A stretch of DNA of 64,000 nt. Origin: CALOFP01 sp942492635. Its GTDB lineage: Bacteria; UBP6; UBA1177; CALOFP01. This document shows, piece after piece, positions 7,739 through 17,009 of this stretch; the first letter of the stretch is position 1, and each line of letters starts with the position of its first letter. The notes beneath the pieces were generated by a model. The model saw only the letters and a list, made by a program, of their open reading frames with translations, was not told where the DNA came from and searched no databases. The stretch lies in contig CALOFP010000001.1 in assembly GCA_942492635.1 (NCBI GenBank), forward strand, positions 806,001 through 870,000, given 5' to 3'. The translations under genes were made by a program, and so were the position numbers.

Positions 7739-10700
7739 TTATCATTCTCGCTTTTTTCTTCAAGCGGCGCCTTCTGCTCCTGTGGCTCAGGCTCCTGTTT
7801 CTTCTTATTCTCTTCAATTTTCTTAATTCCCGATTTTGTATATGCCTTTTTCTCACTCTTATCGAGGGATAACAGCACAGGATAACCGGTTTCCCTTGCT
7901 ACATCCAAAGCAAACAGCGATTTTTTACCGACTTTATATTCGTCAGGTCTGAGTGTAGACAACTTTTCAATTATCAGCTGTGTCCATTTGTTAAAAATCT
8001 TCTGCTCCCTGGCGTTTTCAAGAGTCCTGACATACATGTTTACAGCCTTCTCCTCAAGAGGAGCAACCTGCTCCTGAATCATCTGCTCATAAATCACAGC
8101 CTCTTCTTCGCTCAACTCGGGAGGAATCGGAGCGTTGTAGAGTTTATCAGCGAACAACTGAACCAGACTAGCCCGTCGATAGAGAGAAGCAAAGGACCAT
8201 TCAGCCACCTTGAACTGGAGAACCTCCTTGTACTTTTCATCAAGACTCTTCATCGCCTCACTGATCGATTTCAAGGATTCTCCAAGCTTTTTCACATCTT
8301 TTCCAGCGATCTTCATCTTCTCGTAATCAGTATAGTCATCCTCCAGCAGTTTGAACTTTGCCTCGGCAGCATAGAGCAGGCCTTCACCTTCAGCAATTTT
8401 CTTTTCAGTAAAATAGTCTATAGTTGCCCTGTAGTTTTTCATTGCCACGTTCCATCTGTTCAACTCCTTCTCATTCAACTGCGCAATTCTGTTGTAAGAA
8501 CGCATCACGAGGTGGAACGTATCGGGATCGTTCCTGAAGGCTTTTATAAAGCGGAGATATCTCTTAATGGCTCCCTGCCAGTCCTTCGCCTTTTCGTACA
8601 TGAGAGCGGAACGATAAAGAGCTTCCTTACCGTCAGACTCCTCACTCTTCTCCTTGTAGTACATGTAGTAGTTGACAGATGCGGGCCGGTAACGCTTCAA
8701 GTTCTCCTTTATGAATCCGGCATTGTAAATAGCTGCAGCCCGGTTTTTGTCTGCAGGGTACTTTTTGTAAAGTCTTTCGTAGGCATCAACGGCTTTATCG
8801 AAATCATAGCTGTTTTCGGCATTGTAGGCTACAAGGTAGAGAGACTGGGGTGCAAGGTCAGAGTAGGGATACTCTTTGAAGACCCTTTCGTGCAGCTTAA
8901 GCGCCGAGTCGAAGAGAAGTCCCTTCTGATATGCAACAGCTGCATTGTAGAGAGCAATATCCGCCTTCTCCGTGTAGGGATTCTCTTCAACAACCCGGAG
9001 AAACTCCTCGGCAGCCTCCTTATACTTGTTTTCCGACTGGAGCTGCTCCGCATAGTTGAAAAGGGCGCCCATACGATAGGTCTTGAATTCGGAAACAGCC
9101 TTCGCAGACTCCTCCTTCTTCAGCGACAACCTGTCGGTCAACAATTTCGACCACTTAGCAACATTTACCCAATCCTTCTTCTCGTTGTATGCGGCAATGA
9201 TGTCCCTTGCGGAATTAAATGCCAGTTCGGATGTCGGAAACTCGTTTATTATCTGGAGATAACGTCTCTCCGCCTCTTCAAACTTTCCGTGATTGTAGAA
9301 TATTCTTGCAACCTGGTAGGAGAAGGCTGCACGCTCGGGATCGTCCTTTGATATCTTGAGAAAGACATCCGTTGATTCGATCAACTTTTCTTCAAGCTTG
9401 GAAAAAGGTTTTCCCGACAACTCCTGAGCAGACATGGTACTTTCGGATGAACGGGTCCAGAGGGTGTAGTAGGACCTGAAAGTTGCATCCGCAGCATCCT
9501 TTCTGAATTTGTCCTGATTCTTATCATCCCTGATCCTCTCGAAAACAACAACGGCCTTTTCAATATCTCCTGATTCGTATAGTGAATCGGCAAGATACCA
9601 ACTTATATCGTAACTTTCTGAAGTGTACGGATATTTATCCAGATACTCCATGTAGGAAAGAGCGGCGAGGCGATATTCGTCCTTGGCCTTTTCGAGCTCG
9701 CTCTTCTCCTTCTCTCTCTCCGCTCTCCTGTGGTGGAAGCTTGCAGCTGCAAGAAGGGCGTCTTTCGTCTGCTCCGATGCGAATTTGAGGGCCGATACAT
9801 TATTTCTGTTCGCCTGAGCCCATTCGCTTTCAGATGAGTACTTTCTCGAAAAAACTTCCATCTCCATAAATGCCTTATCAAGTTCACGAGCCTTGTTAAG
9901 GGACTGTATTAAACTAAAATGAATTTTCGGTGAATTCTCATAGAGAGGATGCCTGTCCAGAATAAAGCGGTATGCCTTTTCAGCCTGTGCGTAGCTGCTG
10001 TTCTCCTGGTAGAACTTTCCAAGCTTCTCAAAAACATCGATTTCAAAGGTTGCGCCCTCTATGGAGTTGAAGTAGTCTATGGCCTTTTCAACGCTTCCCC
10101 ACTCCTCGTCGGAAAATGAGATGGCGATATACTGAACAGCTTCCTTTCTAAGATCCTGTCCTCTCTCCTCTCCCTTTGCCTTCATCCTGTCGGCGAACTG
10201 AATGAGGTCGGTAAAAATTGACACGGCATCTTCAAACTTGTTCTGTCTGTAGTAGGTCCAGGCAAGCTTGTACATCACCTTATCGTAAAAGTTACTCTCC
10301 CTGTACTTGATACCCTTGTTGAAGTATGCGAGAGCCCTGTCCAGGTTGTTGGCATTGAAGTAGTACTCTCCTATCCTGTAGTAAACCTCTATAAGGAATT
10401 TTTCATCTATACTGTTCAGGATATCCTCATTTTCCACAATCGTTGTCCAGATACCGACGGCCCTGTCCTGCTGATTGGATGCATCAAGACAAAATCCCAG
10501 CATGTAGTAGGCTCCGCCCACATATCTGAAGGAGGGAAAACGATCGACAATTCCCTGATAGAGCGCTATGGAGTCAGCGTAGTTTACGGCGGGAATTTCG
10601 GGCTCCTTCTTTATCTGTCCACTTTCAAACAGTTCAATGCGTTTTTCGTACTCCGCCATTCTGCTCTCATGCCTCAGAATAGAGCGCTCGTAATAAAGCT

Positions 10701-11076
10701 CAGCAAGCCTATACATCGCGCTGGGAGTAAATGTCTCGGAATTAGGATACTTTTTTATAAATCCTTCGAAGAGGACAATGGCATCGTTGCGATTTGAACT
10801 CTCGTTTTCAAGTTCTGTCCTGATTACATTTGCATATTTCAACTCAATTAAGCGCTTTTTCTCCTCAACGTTACGCTTCATGAGAGCCTGTATCTCTTCC
10901 CGGTACTTTTTTACAAGCATCTCATAGCGAAGTGTCTGTCGTTCCAAATAGCCTTTGTCAAACTCTTCGGAATCAACCAAAACCGAATCCTCACCTATCG
11001 GCTCTGTATCGGCTTCAGCAGACAGCATCATTGGAATAAAGCAGATAATAGACATTAGGGACCAGAAACATTTCAT
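7735..11076 (-). CDS. Giant periplasmic TPR protein, GltD/AgmU-like
   Basis: 1113 residues with a cleavable signal peptide (WSLMSIICFIPMMLSA) and TPR/BamD-like repeats over nearly the whole length, e.g. AMYRLAELYYERS, VYYRIGEYYFNANNLDRALAYF, VMYKLAWTYYRQNKFEDAVSIF. The tail is Lys/Glu/Gln-rich and low in complexity. Length and domain content are close to AgmU/GltD of the gliding machine (roughly 1200 residues). Four-base overlaps with both neighbours (11073-11076 and 7735-7738) place it firmly in the operon. Repeats of this type usually form protein-binding superhelices; no catalytic motif is visible. Confidence 0.8.
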   Translation of the reverse strand: MKCFWSLMSIICFIPMMLSAEADTEPIGEDSVLVDSEEFDKGYLERQTLRYEMLVKKYREEIQALMKRNVEEKKRLIELKYANVIRTELENESSNRNDAIVLFEGFIKKYPNSETFTPSAMYRLAELYYERSILRHESRMAEYEKRIELFESGQIKKEPEIPAVNYADSIALYQGIVDRFPSFRYVGGAYYMLGFCLDASNQQDRAVGIWTTIVENEDILNSIDEKFLIEVYYRIGEYYFNANNLDRALAYFNKGIKYRESNFYDKVMYKLAWTYYRQNKFEDAVSIFTDLIQFADRMKAKGEERGQDLRKEAVQYIAISFSDEEWGSVEKAIDYFNSIEGATFEIDVFEKLGKFYQENSSYAQAEKAYRFILDRHPLYENSPKIHFSLIQSLNKARELDKAFMEMEVFSRKYSSESEWAQANRNNVSALKFASEQTKDALLAAASFHHRRAEREKEKSELEKAKDEYRLAALSYMEYLDKYPYTSESYDISWYLADSLYESGDIEKAVVVFERIRDDKNQDKFRKDAADATFRSYYTLWTRSSESTMSAQELSGKPFSKLEEKLIESTDVFLKISKDDPERAAFSYQVARIFYNHGKFEEAERRYLQIINEFPTSELAFNSARDIIAAYNEKKDWVNVAKWSKLLTDRLSLKKEESAKAVSEFKTYRMGALFNYAEQLQSENKYKEAAEEFLRVVEENPYTEKADIALYNAAVAYQKGLLFDSALKLHERVFKEYPYSDLAPQSLYLVAYNAENSYDFDKAVDAYERLYKKYPADKNRAAAIYNAGFIKENLKRYRPASVNYYMYYKEKSEESDGKEALYRSALMYEKAKDWQGAIKRYLRFIKAFRNDPDTFHLVMRSYNRIAQLNEKELNRWNVAMKNYRATIDYFTEKKIAEGEGLLYAAEAKFKLLEDDYTDYEKMKIAGKDVKKLGESLKSISEAMKSLDEKYKEVLQFKVAEWSFASLYRRASLVQLFADKLYNAPIPPELSEEEAVIYEQMIQEQVAPLEEKAVNMYVRTLENAREQKIFNKWTQLIIEKLSTLRPDEYKVGKKSLFALDVARETGYPVLLSLDKSEKKAYTKSGIKKIEENKKKQEPEPQEQKAPLEEKSENDK

Positions 11077-13364
11077 TCGATACTCTCCAGGTTCCGGTAA
11101 AGGGATTGAATCTCTTTCGCCATTTCACTGCGATACTTCCTGAGTTTTTTGGAAGCGGCCTCCTTTTTCTCCCAAGCCACATCTATGATCCCGAGATCAG
11201 CCTGGAGCACAACATCGGTAAACCGTTTTTTCACAGCTGCAACGTTGGACACCATGGCAAGGGAAGTAAGTTCATTAACCTCCCTTTTCAACACAAGTAT
11301 CTGACTCTTATACTCATTAATCCGGATAACTTCCTGTTCGTAGGAGATCCTGACATCTCTCACAAGCTCCTTAACGATATCGTTCAACTTAAACTGAAAA
11401 CGGGATATCCGACCATCCAACTCTTCTATTTTTCCAGTAGTTCTTTCAATATCGAAGATCAACTCAACATTTCTCTCCCCAGATCCACCAAGGATGGAGG
11501 AGAGCTGTTCGATGACGCTCTTGTAGCGATTGCGCACCAGTATCATTCGAGTAACCATCTCTCCGCCGAGAAGCAGCCTGTTCTTCTCGTTTTCGATTTC
11601 AGATTTGTACTGCCTCATCGTGTTGAGCATGGCTTCCAGAGATTTTTTTTCCGTCTCGATCTCAGCTATAAGCGACCTGTTGGATTCGCCCTCCCTTTTC
11701 TTTTCCTTAACGTAGTAAGCATTTATAGCCTGAATTTGAGCAGATGCATTGGAAATTTCAAGAGAAAGCCTATGAAGCTCCCCTTCGATTTTCACTATTC
11801 TTTCCGCATACCTGGCTGTCTGCTCCTTAAATTCGCCCCCCGTCAACGGCATGGTATCAATCTCCTTCTCAAGCTTGCTCTTTTCCCTCTCAAGATTGAG
11901 ATACCGTTGCTTCTCTTTTTCACTCAAGCCTGACCAACCCAGATCTTTTCTCATTTTCAACAGACGATTTCTGTGGTTTGCAAGCCTGTTCTGAAGAGCC
12001 ACAGAAAGTTCTGTTCCCTCCTTCAGAGGAGGAAAAACCGCGGCGGCATTCCTGCTTAAGATAACCGATGAAAGCTTGCTCTCGATCTGGCGAATTGTAC
12101 CGAGCTCCTTTTCCATCTTTCCCACCTCCTTCTGAAGAAGCAGGGCGTGATCAAAATTACGATTCTTTTTAAGAAGTGATTTCACGACGGGTGAAAAAAG
12201 AGAAAAGGATTTATCATCAACCATTGTTTTGAGGAAACTGCCTGACTTTCTTCTATCGGAGAGATTTGATATCTGCTCCATGACTTCACCGTACTTTTTT
12301 ACCGTACCGTCAAAGGCAACCATGGCCTCACCGTACCGTTTCATTTTGATCAGAAGATTTCCCTCCAGAAGATCTACTCTCGGGGCAAAGGTGGAGTCGG
12401 GTGCAATAAGCTTCAAAAGCCTTAAAGTATCAAGAGCCTTCCCATCCTCGCCCCTCTTTATGTAGGTCCAGCACAATTCGAAGTAACCCTCCAGAAAATA
12501 GTCCGATTTTCTACTGAGACGCAGGTAGTAGTCTGTTGCCTGAATAAAGTCATTTCTCTCAAAGTAGATTCTGGCCAACGCAAGCCTTGAAAGGTCCCGT
12601 ATCTTACTGAACTGAAAATAGTCCGGTTTTTCCGGGGTTGAAATTATCTTTTTCAGGAGATTCTCAGCACCGTCAAAATCTCCCCCCTCAATCCTGATAA
12701 CACTCATGAAGTAGAGACTCTGAAGATAGTAACGGCTCTTTTCGCCAAGGGTTTGAAAAATGTCGTAGGCCTCATCCATTTGCCTGTCGAAAAAAAGCGC
12801 CTTCCCGAGATAGTAGATCAGCTCTTTGTCATTGGAAATATCGTATCCTATGCCTATAAATTCAGCGTAGTAATTCTTCGCTCTGGAATACTCTCCCAGA
12901 TGGTAGGCCGATGCGATAAGTCTCTTGAGAGAGTCGACCTGGAATCGTGTGTTCGGACGTGCGGCCAGGAGCATCTCATAGTATCTCGAAGCCGAAATGT
13001 AGTTGCGCCCCTGATAGAGAGACTCGGCAAGCATGAAGAGTGCCTCTTCCCATACAAAATCCCTCTCTGAACGATTTGCGAATATGGAGTAGTAGATGCC
13101 ACCGGCAACAGAATAGTCCCTCTTGTCAAAAAAGTATCGACCCTTCTTCAATCTCTGGGAATAGGACTCTCTGTCTCTCTTCTTCTTGACTACAAGAGGA
13201 GATAGAAATCTTTTCTCGGCAGAAATAAATATCGCCTCCACCTCTTCGACATCCCTTTCGACCGATTTCACGGAAGCGAACTCCCCATTCCCGGATTGAG
13301 CACAAACCCCGGATGCGATCAGAATGGAGAAAGAAAGCAGGAGCCACTTAGTTGTTGGAGACAT
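11073..13364 (-). CDS. Periplasmic TPR plus coiled-coil protein
   Basis: 763 residues. A signal peptide (WLLLSFSILIASGVCAQ) is followed by TPR repeats at about residues 60-360 (e.g. EALFMLAESLYQGRNYISASRYYEMLLAA) and then a long helical region at about 390-760 with heptad-like coiled coil (EKQRYLNLEREKSKLEKEI; IEGELHRLSLEI). It overlaps the upstream gene by 17 bases and the downstream giant TPR gene by 4. Family equivalence is unclear; by position and TPR content it could play the role of GltC or another periplasmic scaffold. Confidence 0.75.
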   Translation of the reverse strand: MSPTTKWLLLSFSILIASGVCAQSGNGEFASVKSVERDVEEVEAIFISAEKRFLSPLVVKKKRDRESYSQRLKKGRYFFDKRDYSVAGGIYYSIFANRSERDFVWEEALFMLAESLYQGRNYISASRYYEMLLAARPNTRFQVDSLKRLIASAYHLGEYSRAKNYYAEFIGIGYDISNDKELIYYLGKALFFDRQMDEAYDIFQTLGEKSRYYLQSLYFMSVIRIEGGDFDGAENLLKKIISTPEKPDYFQFSKIRDLSRLALARIYFERNDFIQATDYYLRLSRKSDYFLEGYFELCWTYIKRGEDGKALDTLRLLKLIAPDSTFAPRVDLLEGNLLIKMKRYGEAMVAFDGTVKKYGEVMEQISNLSDRRKSGSFLKTMVDDKSFSLFSPVVKSLLKKNRNFDHALLLQKEVGKMEKELGTIRQIESKLSSVILSRNAAAVFPPLKEGTELSVALQNRLANHRNRLLKMRKDLGWSGLSEKEKQRYLNLEREKSKLEKEIDTMPLTGGEFKEQTARYAERIVKIEGELHRLSLEISNASAQIQAINAYYVKEKKREGESNRSLIAEIETEKKSLEAMLNTMRQYKSEIENEKNRLLLGGEMVTRMILVRNRYKSVIEQLSSILGGSGERNVELIFDIERTTGKIEELDGRISRFQFKLNDIVKELVRDVRISYEQEVIRINEYKSQILVLKREVNELTSLAMVSNVAAVKKRFTDVVLQADLGIIDVAWEKKEAASKKLRKYRSEMAKEIQSLYRNLESIE

Positions 13365-14085
13365 CTTCCTCCCCGCGGTTCTTGTTTACACCAGCTTCGC
13401 CCTGCCCTTCGTAGGCTTTTTCCTTGAGATCAAATTCAACATGAAGTCGATTTTCAAGTTTCTCCGCGCCTCCCTTGTCCTTGGAAACAGAAGAGAGCTC
13501 GACGATCCTGCCCTCCTCTACATTGAAGGAGTAGCCCGTCTTAACTTTGAAGGTATATCCTTCCATATAGGAGAATATTCCGAAACCTTTTCCTCGATAT
13601 ATGAGATAGGCTGATACATGGTGTGGCCCTGGAACAATCGAGCCGTCGAATACCACAATATCCTTTTTGCTGAGATCACGTGGACTGTCGATTTTCTTGA
13701 ATATCGGAGCTTCATCAAGGTAGTATATGGCTGATACAAGTTCGAATGCTCCACCGACCCTGTTCTTGTGCACAACGGTAGCCCTTGCTCCCGTAATCGC
13801 ACCCTGAAGAACCGTCTCCTGAAGAATCGAAAGTCTCTGTTTGGCCCTAAATATCTTATCTTTGAGAGAATTTATCTTCTCCTCAAGAGTTCGCAACTTA
13901 ATATCGTACTCCCCACTCTGTTCGGAAGATTTTTCCTCTTTTTCAACCGATTGAGTGCTCTTTTCAACCTGCGTCTCTTTCTTTTTCTCCTGCTCAGGTC
14001 TTCCCTCGGAAGAACTTTCTTGTGCGTGGATTGTAAAAACAATAGAGAAGATTAAAAAGAGTGAAAGGAAATTTCGCAAAAACAT
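13348..14085 (-). CDS. Conserved secreted coiled-coil/beta protein heading the Glt-like operon
   Basis: About 245 residues from ATG 14085, chosen because GGAG lies 6 bases upstream; an in-frame ATG at 14097 lacks a site. A signal peptide (FLSLFLIFSIVFTIHA) is followed by a charged linker, a coiled coil (LRTLEEKINSLKDKIFRAKQRL), and a beta-rich domain with VFDGSIVPGPHHVSAYLIYRG and FGIFSYMEGYTFKVKTG. I recall a similar domain pattern in gliding-type clusters of Myxococcota, where it is often misnamed as a dihydrolipoamide acetyltransferase; no lipoyl or catalytic motif is visible here. First gene of the run, just after a promoter-like site. Confidence 0.7.
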   Translation of the reverse strand: MFLRNFLSLFLIFSIVFTIHAQESSSEGRPEQEKKKETQVEKSTQSVEKEEKSSEQSGEYDIKLRTLEEKINSLKDKIFRAKQRLSILQETVLQGAITGARATVVHKNRVGGAFELVSAIYYLDEAPIFKKIDSPRDLSKKDIVVFDGSIVPGPHHVSAYLIYRGKGFGIFSYMEGYTFKVKTGYSFNVEEGRIVELSSVSKDKGGAEKLENRLHVEFDLKEKAYEGQGEAGVNKNRGEEDVSNN

Positions 14086-14115
14086 AATGCGCTCCATTTA
14101 TTTAAACACCACACT

Positions 14116-14143
14116 ATAATACATCATCGTATTGCAAAATCAA
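14116..14143 (-). promoter_or_regulatory. Candidate sigma-70 promoter of the Glt-like operon
   Basis: On the minus strand TTGATT (14143-14138) and TATTAT (14121-14116) are separated by 16 bases, ending about 30 bases before the first start codon. The region lies between murI and the first operon gene. Hexamers are near consensus, but no transcript start is visible. Confidence 0.5.
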
Positions 14144-14147
14144 TTTT

Positions 14148-14948
14148 TCAAATCCGCTCTATAGTGAGCATCTCCTGTTTTAATATTAGTTCCCCGACAC
14201 TTTTGAATGTGTCAACGGCATCGGTAACGTAGAATGTCTCTTTTCCCGGCTCCGCGGAAGGCCCTTTCCACAACTCTCTATCGATAAGGAGCCTCTTCAA
14301 TTCACGGGCTGTGAAGTATCCGGAATCCATGATGTTCACATTTTCCCCCATGAAGTATCCTATGGGACGTCTAAGCAACGGGTAGTGGGTACATCCCAGT
14401 ATGAGAGTATCTATCCCGGCCTCTTTCATCGGCTTCAGATAGTGTTCGATCACCATCATAGTCATTGGGGTATCCAGCCAGCCCTCTTCCACAAGCGGAA
14501 CAAAAAGAGGGCACGCCCTGGCGAAAACATCGACATTCAGACGATTTCTGATTCGCTCCTGATAGACGTTGCTTTTTATGGTGGCCCTGGTACCGATTAC
14601 TCCAACTCTCTTCACATGATCACATGAAATGAGACCATTCACCACAGGCTCTATGACCCCCACTATAGGAATATGGGGAAATTGATCCTGAAGTGACTTC
14701 AATGCAACGGAAGAAGCTGTGTTACAGGCGACCACTACGGCCTTCACACCTTTCTCCTCAAGAAAATGAACGTTATCCTCGGAATAGCGCTTTATGACAC
14801 CTTCCGATTTCCCACCATAAGGGACCCTTGCCGTATCTCCCAGGTAAACAATATCTTCGTTCGGCAGCACCTTGCGAAGCTCCCTGAAAACCGTAAGGCC
14901 TCCCAATCCGGAGTCAAAGACACCTATCGGGGAATCAATGCCTTTCAT
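14148..14948 (-). CDS. murI: Glutamate racemase
   Basis: Converts L-glutamate to D-glutamate for peptidoglycan. The protein starts with IGVFDSGLGGLTV, and the two catalytic Cys lie in VVACNTASS and LGCTHYPLL, in the usual spacing for about 265 residues. YLGDTARVPYG is also family-typical. I place the start at ATG 14948, with AAGG 6 bases upstream; ATG codons at 14951 and 14963 are alternatives. The start overlaps the end of the upstream sensor gene, so the two are probably co-transcribed. Confidence 0.95.
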   Translation of the reverse strand: MKGIDSPIGVFDSGLGGLTVFRELRKVLPNEDIVYLGDTARVPYGGKSEGVIKRYSEDNVHFLEEKGVKAVVVACNTASSVALKSLQDQFPHIPIVGVIEPVVNGLISCDHVKRVGVIGTRATIKSNVYQERIRNRLNVDVFARACPLFVPLVEEGWLDTPMTMMVIEHYLKPMKEAGIDTLILGCTHYPLLRRPIGYFMGENVNIMDSGYFTARELKRLLIDRELWKGPSAEPGKETFYVTDAVDTFKSVGELILKQEMLTIERI

Positions 14949-16755
14949 CATCACCTTCACCATCCATCTTTAAAATCTCTGTCTTTCCCACGTAGTATTC
15001 GGAATCCTCAGCTCGCAATTTTGCAACTTTTTTAGTCAGCGACACAGCCTTATCCAGTTCGACGCCGAGTCTCTCTATGTACTCGCTTAGATCCGAATCC
15101 GCAACAACTTTCTCTTTCAGTATATCCAGATACATCTGCATAACAGAGAAATTCTGATTAAAGTTGTGAGATATGGTACCCGCCAGCTTTTGGAAAAGCT
15201 GTGATCCACCCTCTCCCACCGCCCTGTTCTCAGAACCGGACTCAATACAATTTTCGCATTCAGGTACAAATTTCAGAAAGTAGAGCTCTGCTTCCCTTGA
15301 ATATGAAAACAGCGCCCGATACCCTTTCGGCTTTTCCCCATATGCATCAACGACTCCGACATCAATCGGAATTCTTACTGTTCCAGAATGCCCCTTGTCC
15401 CGTTTCAGAAACGAAAAAAGTTGCTTCATGGCATCATCTTTTTCAGTGAAAGAGAGGATAGAGAGTTCATCTTCTGAGGAGGAGACAACCTTAAGAAGTG
15501 CTCTTGCCTCTCGGTTCATGAACCTTATCGCACCCATGATATCGAAGGCCAGAAAGGGCGGTACCGTATCAAGAGCCACCCTTAGCCTTTTCAAATCTCT
15601 TTCATACCGTCCCGCAGAGCTCTTTTTCTTTTCCTCAACCACAAAACCCCATTTTTCTTCCGCAATTTGGAACCTTTTCCACACCAAATCCTTTCTGGAG
15701 AGCGTATAAAAATGGTAGTAGGGACGCTCCTGATGCACCTTACCCAACTCTATTTCGAATATACTTTGGAGATTTTTATGAAGAATTGCCTTACGCTCTA
15801 TCTTCAAGATATCCTCCAAGGCCCCGTTGAGAAAAAGTATCTTTCCGGATCGATCAGATATCACAATTCCTCCGGGAAGCTGTTCCAAAACAGCCCAGCA
15901 ACCCTCTTCTGGATGCAGATTTGTGAGGAAGGGGCATCCGCCCACATTGGCACTACCCTTTTCAAAGAGAAAAAACTTTGAAAACAATACTGAAAAAATT
16001 GTCTGGGCCAACTTGCCTCCCTCCGAGAGAGGAGGCTCTCCGTCAGATCTCACAAGCAGAGCCGCCACAACGTCTCCATACCTGTTCTGCAGAGGAATGG
16101 CGGAACGAAAGGAGCTTCCGCTCTCCTCGGAAAGCGTCGCCCCCCTCGATTTCAGCTCATCAGAGGTGAAACAGAGAGATTTCCTGAAGTTTATCGCCTC
16201 TCTCAATTCGGGATAGGAATCTATATGGAGCACATAGTTCCTGAAGTAGGAGTTGTCAGAAGAAGCTAATATCACGCCGAATTTACCGACAGGAAAAAGA
16301 ACGACAAGAGTGGTTTTGGATGCATCCAAGGCTCTGTTCATCAAGACAAGGAATTCAAGAAAAGAGTCATAACTGCACCTTGAAAAAATTGGCAGGGTAA
16401 TCAGATTCCTGATATCCGCTTCTGCCGAAAACAGCAGGTTCCCCACCGCCTTCTCCGAAAGGAGCGAGATCTGATAATCGATGTCCACACCAGCCCAGAT
16501 CAGGCCGTATCCCGATTCGGCAACAATCTCAGGATCAATATCTCGATCGGCAAAAATGTAACATGTATTCTCACTTGGAAGGGCAGGAACAAATTCCGTT
16601 GCCTCTCTGACTGCATTGCCAAGAAAAAAAATCGTGGCTCCACTCTCAGGAACAATGCGTTGCGCATCGAAAAGCTTGTTATTTCCGGACTCTACCCAAA
16701 CAGAAAGCTCCCGCAGAAGTATACCGTCATTGCCTATATAATAGTAATTCATCAA
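14935..16755 (-). CDS. PAS-containing sensor with histidine-kinase dimerisation helix but no ATPase domain
   Basis: 606 residues, no transmembrane segment. The N-terminal 210 residues are unrecognised; about 130-270 is GAF-like. PAS domains lie at about 285-375 (LEQLPGGIVISDRSGKILFLNGALEDIL) and 390-500 (LDTVPPFLAFDIMGAIRFMNREARALL). The C-terminus carries a HisKA-like helix with H-box LAGTISHNFNQNFSVMQMYLDILK and a second helix, then ends after about 30 more residues. The N, G1 and G2 boxes of HATPase_c are absent and the next gene is murI. So it cannot autophosphorylate alone; it could accept or pass phosphate, or act as a dimeric signal adaptor. Its neighbour at 17010 is a response-regulator HD-GYP protein. 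Confidence 0.75.
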   Translation of the reverse strand: MMNYYYIGNDGILLRELSVWVESGNNKLFDAQRIVPESGATIFFLGNAVREATEFVPALPSENTCYIFADRDIDPEIVAESGYGLIWAGVDIDYQISLLSEKAVGNLLFSAEADIRNLITLPIFSRCSYDSFLEFLVLMNRALDASKTTLVVLFPVGKFGVILASSDNSYFRNYVLHIDSYPELREAINFRKSLCFTSDELKSRGATLSEESGSSFRSAIPLQNRYGDVVAALLVRSDGEPPLSEGGKLAQTIFSVLFSKFFLFEKGSANVGGCPFLTNLHPEEGCWAVLEQLPGGIVISDRSGKILFLNGALEDILKIERKAILHKNLQSIFEIELGKVHQERPYYHFYTLSRKDLVWKRFQIAEEKWGFVVEEKKKSSAGRYERDLKRLRVALDTVPPFLAFDIMGAIRFMNREARALLKVVSSSEDELSILSFTEKDDAMKQLFSFLKRDKGHSGTVRIPIDVGVVDAYGEKPKGYRALFSYSREAELYFLKFVPECENCIESGSENRAVGEGGSQLFQKLAGTISHNFNQNFSVMQMYLDILKEKVVADSDLSEYIERLGVELDKAVSLTKKVAKLRAEDSEYYVGKTEILKMDGEGDDERH

Positions 16756-17009
16756 ATACCGTAAAAAAAATTACAATACTACGATAGTAAACCTACCATA
16801 TAAGTTGTGATATTTGAAAATTTTTTTGCTGCTTTTAAAGCCCGATTCGCTTGAAATCATGATTCAATCTAAAAAAGGGCTGTACTTACAGGATCATGCA
16901 TAAATCCCCCACCCTAACCCGATGAGAGAAAATCATCTACAACAAATCTAAATCACAGATCTTTTCCTGCATCCCTGTTCAGAATCGAACTCATCACGCA
17001 CAAGAATAT

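Noticed and set aside
8512..9351. 279-codon plus-strand frame inside the giant TPR gene
   Set aside because: Antisense of strong TPR sequence; no start signals and no domain.
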